This document shows positions 62,750 through 64,000 of a stretch of 64,000 nucleotides of DNA, piece after piece. A program made the translations under genes and the position numbers. The notes beneath the pieces are model-generated. The model did no database searches. It was not told the origin of the DNA and worked only from the letters and a program-made list of their open reading frames with translations. Numbering within the stretch: the stretch's first letter is position 1; every line of letters starts with the position of its first letter. The DNA comes from Schistocephalus solidus (lineage: Eukaryota; Platyhelminthes; Cestoda; Diphyllobothriidea; Diphyllobothriidae), in assembly GCA_017591395.1 (NCBI GenBank), contig WEDG01005624.1, positions 1 through 64,000 of the forward strand. The letters run 5' to 3'.

Positions 62750-64000
62750 GTAAATGTAATCACATAGTGGTGTAAAGTAGCACAAGCGGCTAGAGCATTG
62801 GCTGTAAAAAGTCCTTCAACTTTTTCTCCTGATTTCAACTTCCCTCGAGGCCGGCACGTTTTCAGAGCTGGGTCAAATAATGTCGGTAAAACGCGGGAAT
62901 AGAAACAACTCATTCCCGCGGCTTTGCGCTCATTACCAGAAAGTGTACGTGTATTTTGATGTCATTACCCTACTAAAAAATCTCCAAAGTTAACTTGGCC
63001 TTCACGTCCAAACCTTAACTTTCTGTAATTTAACTCAAGGCCTGCCACTGTTTCTTGTGATTGACTGAAAAGTCCCAACGGATAAATACCTGTTAAAAAA
63101 ATTTCCATCGACGTAGATGATAAAAAGCCTAAATAATGTTGTGCCGCGCATTGCCGCCAAATAGGACACGGGGATGGATCGTTTAAATATAAACTCGAAG
63201 AGCTTCAACAGACACCGTAAACCCGTTAATAAAATGAAATCCTTAGTCTTTATTTCTGGGCATTTTTCAAGTTGCAGAAAAACAGATTCCTTATTGTTGG
63301 TTTTTGGAGAAGAACACAATACGAGGCTATGCTACCCAGTTTGAATTCCACAGAAAATAATTTACGACATTGTAGTTGATCCTTCAAAACCCATGTATGA
63401 GTCTTACTCCGAAAGTTGCTATGAATGGTTGAGGTAAAATACATTATCAATTAAAGAGTACCCATGTTATATTCGCGCATTACCAAAAAGCAGTTGGCAG
63501 TTTATACATATTTCTGCACTAATGTACACGCAAACTACACTGAACAATAGCTTTAGAAAAAGTCATGAGTTTAAAAACGTCCATAAATTCCGTACTCATA
63601 TGTATTAATTAAAATTAAATACGTTTGCCTACCCTATACGCTAGAGGAAAAAGCATGAAGCTTTCTGGGTTTATTAGCAGGACCTTTACGCTCCATGTAA
63701 AAAGCTGATTCATATCTGCACACTTAAAAAAATAAAACGTGCGTTCGCGCCTGCTCGTAAGGTTTCACAGTCTGGGTTCCATTCATCTTCAGCTATCTTC
63801 GTATTTGCACTGCAGTGTACATGATTTAACTTGTCCATTTTTGAGGCAGTACCGAACAACTCGATGGTATAAGACTACAGAAGTACTCGTGAGAGCGTCT
63901 GCAAATCTGACACGGTTACAACAATCTGTCGAGTACGCACTTGAGACAAAATGTTTATTCCTGCAAAAAGAGAGTGAGGAAGCATTCTTGCGTCCATCCC
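62750..64000. other. No recognisable feature
   Basis: AT-rich. A 31-bp string at 63,688-63,718 repeats one at 61,559-61,589. No receptor ectodomain exon was found here. Confidence 0.5.

Overview
This is eukaryotic, intron-rich, repeat-dense DNA. The one well-supported host gene is the 3' part of an ErbB/EGFR-type receptor tyrosine kinase on the minus strand. Nine exons between 49,182 and 31,129 join in phase into 762 codons. They cover the last extracellular cysteine-rich unit, the transmembrane helix, the whole kinase domain and most of the C-terminal tail. The kinase style and the mix of repeats (Penelope-like, CR1-like and zinc-finger-tailed non-LTR elements, tRNA-derived elements carrying a hammerhead ribozyme, long ATC microsatellites) suggest a parasitic flatworm. 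A tapeworm of the diphyllobothriid type (Spirometra, Dibothriocephalus, Schistocephalus) is my best guess; the genus is inference, not something the sequence proves. Layout: 1-11 kb is intergenic or intronic, with a tandem family A repeat, Penelope-like fragments and short degenerate repeats. 11-18 kb is AT-rich, dominated by a diverged inverted repeat (family D), with two weak plus-strand exon candidates at 14.8 and 16.05 kb. 18.18-26.28 kb is a very large inverted duplication: arms of about 3.3 and 3.05 kb around a 1.7-kb spacer, with an ATC microsatellite of different length in each arm. The spacer itself holds two head-to-head ribozyme-bearing elements. 26.3-31 kb is repeat relics and a CTA microsatellite. 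31.1-49.2 kb is the receptor kinase gene, whose introns hold a pogo/Tigger relic, Penelope-like promoter/ribozyme cassettes, a tRNA-Arg-derived ribozyme element, AT microsatellites and a nested direct/inverted repeat complex at 44-45.8 kb. 49.2-64 kb is probably the long upstream intron or intergenic DNA, with LINE relics, family A repeats, a 290-bp ATC array, degenerate telomere-like tracts and a tandem tRNA-like SINE. The rest of the receptor ectodomain was not found here. The most interesting system is non-coding. A repeat unit of about 310 bp combines a tRNA-Arg-like head (internal A and B boxes) with a type I hammerhead ribozyme core. Copies show the unit in both orders, and one copy runs from one ribozyme region into the next, as expected of a tandem or circular RNA intermediate (SmAlpha/retrozyme-like). 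A second, independent hammerhead-like cassette recurs: a TATAAATA box followed about 30-55 bp later by a CTGATGA...GAAACGTC core, typical of Penelope-like element terminal repeats. Long polyhistidine and polymethionine reading frames are microsatellites, not genes.
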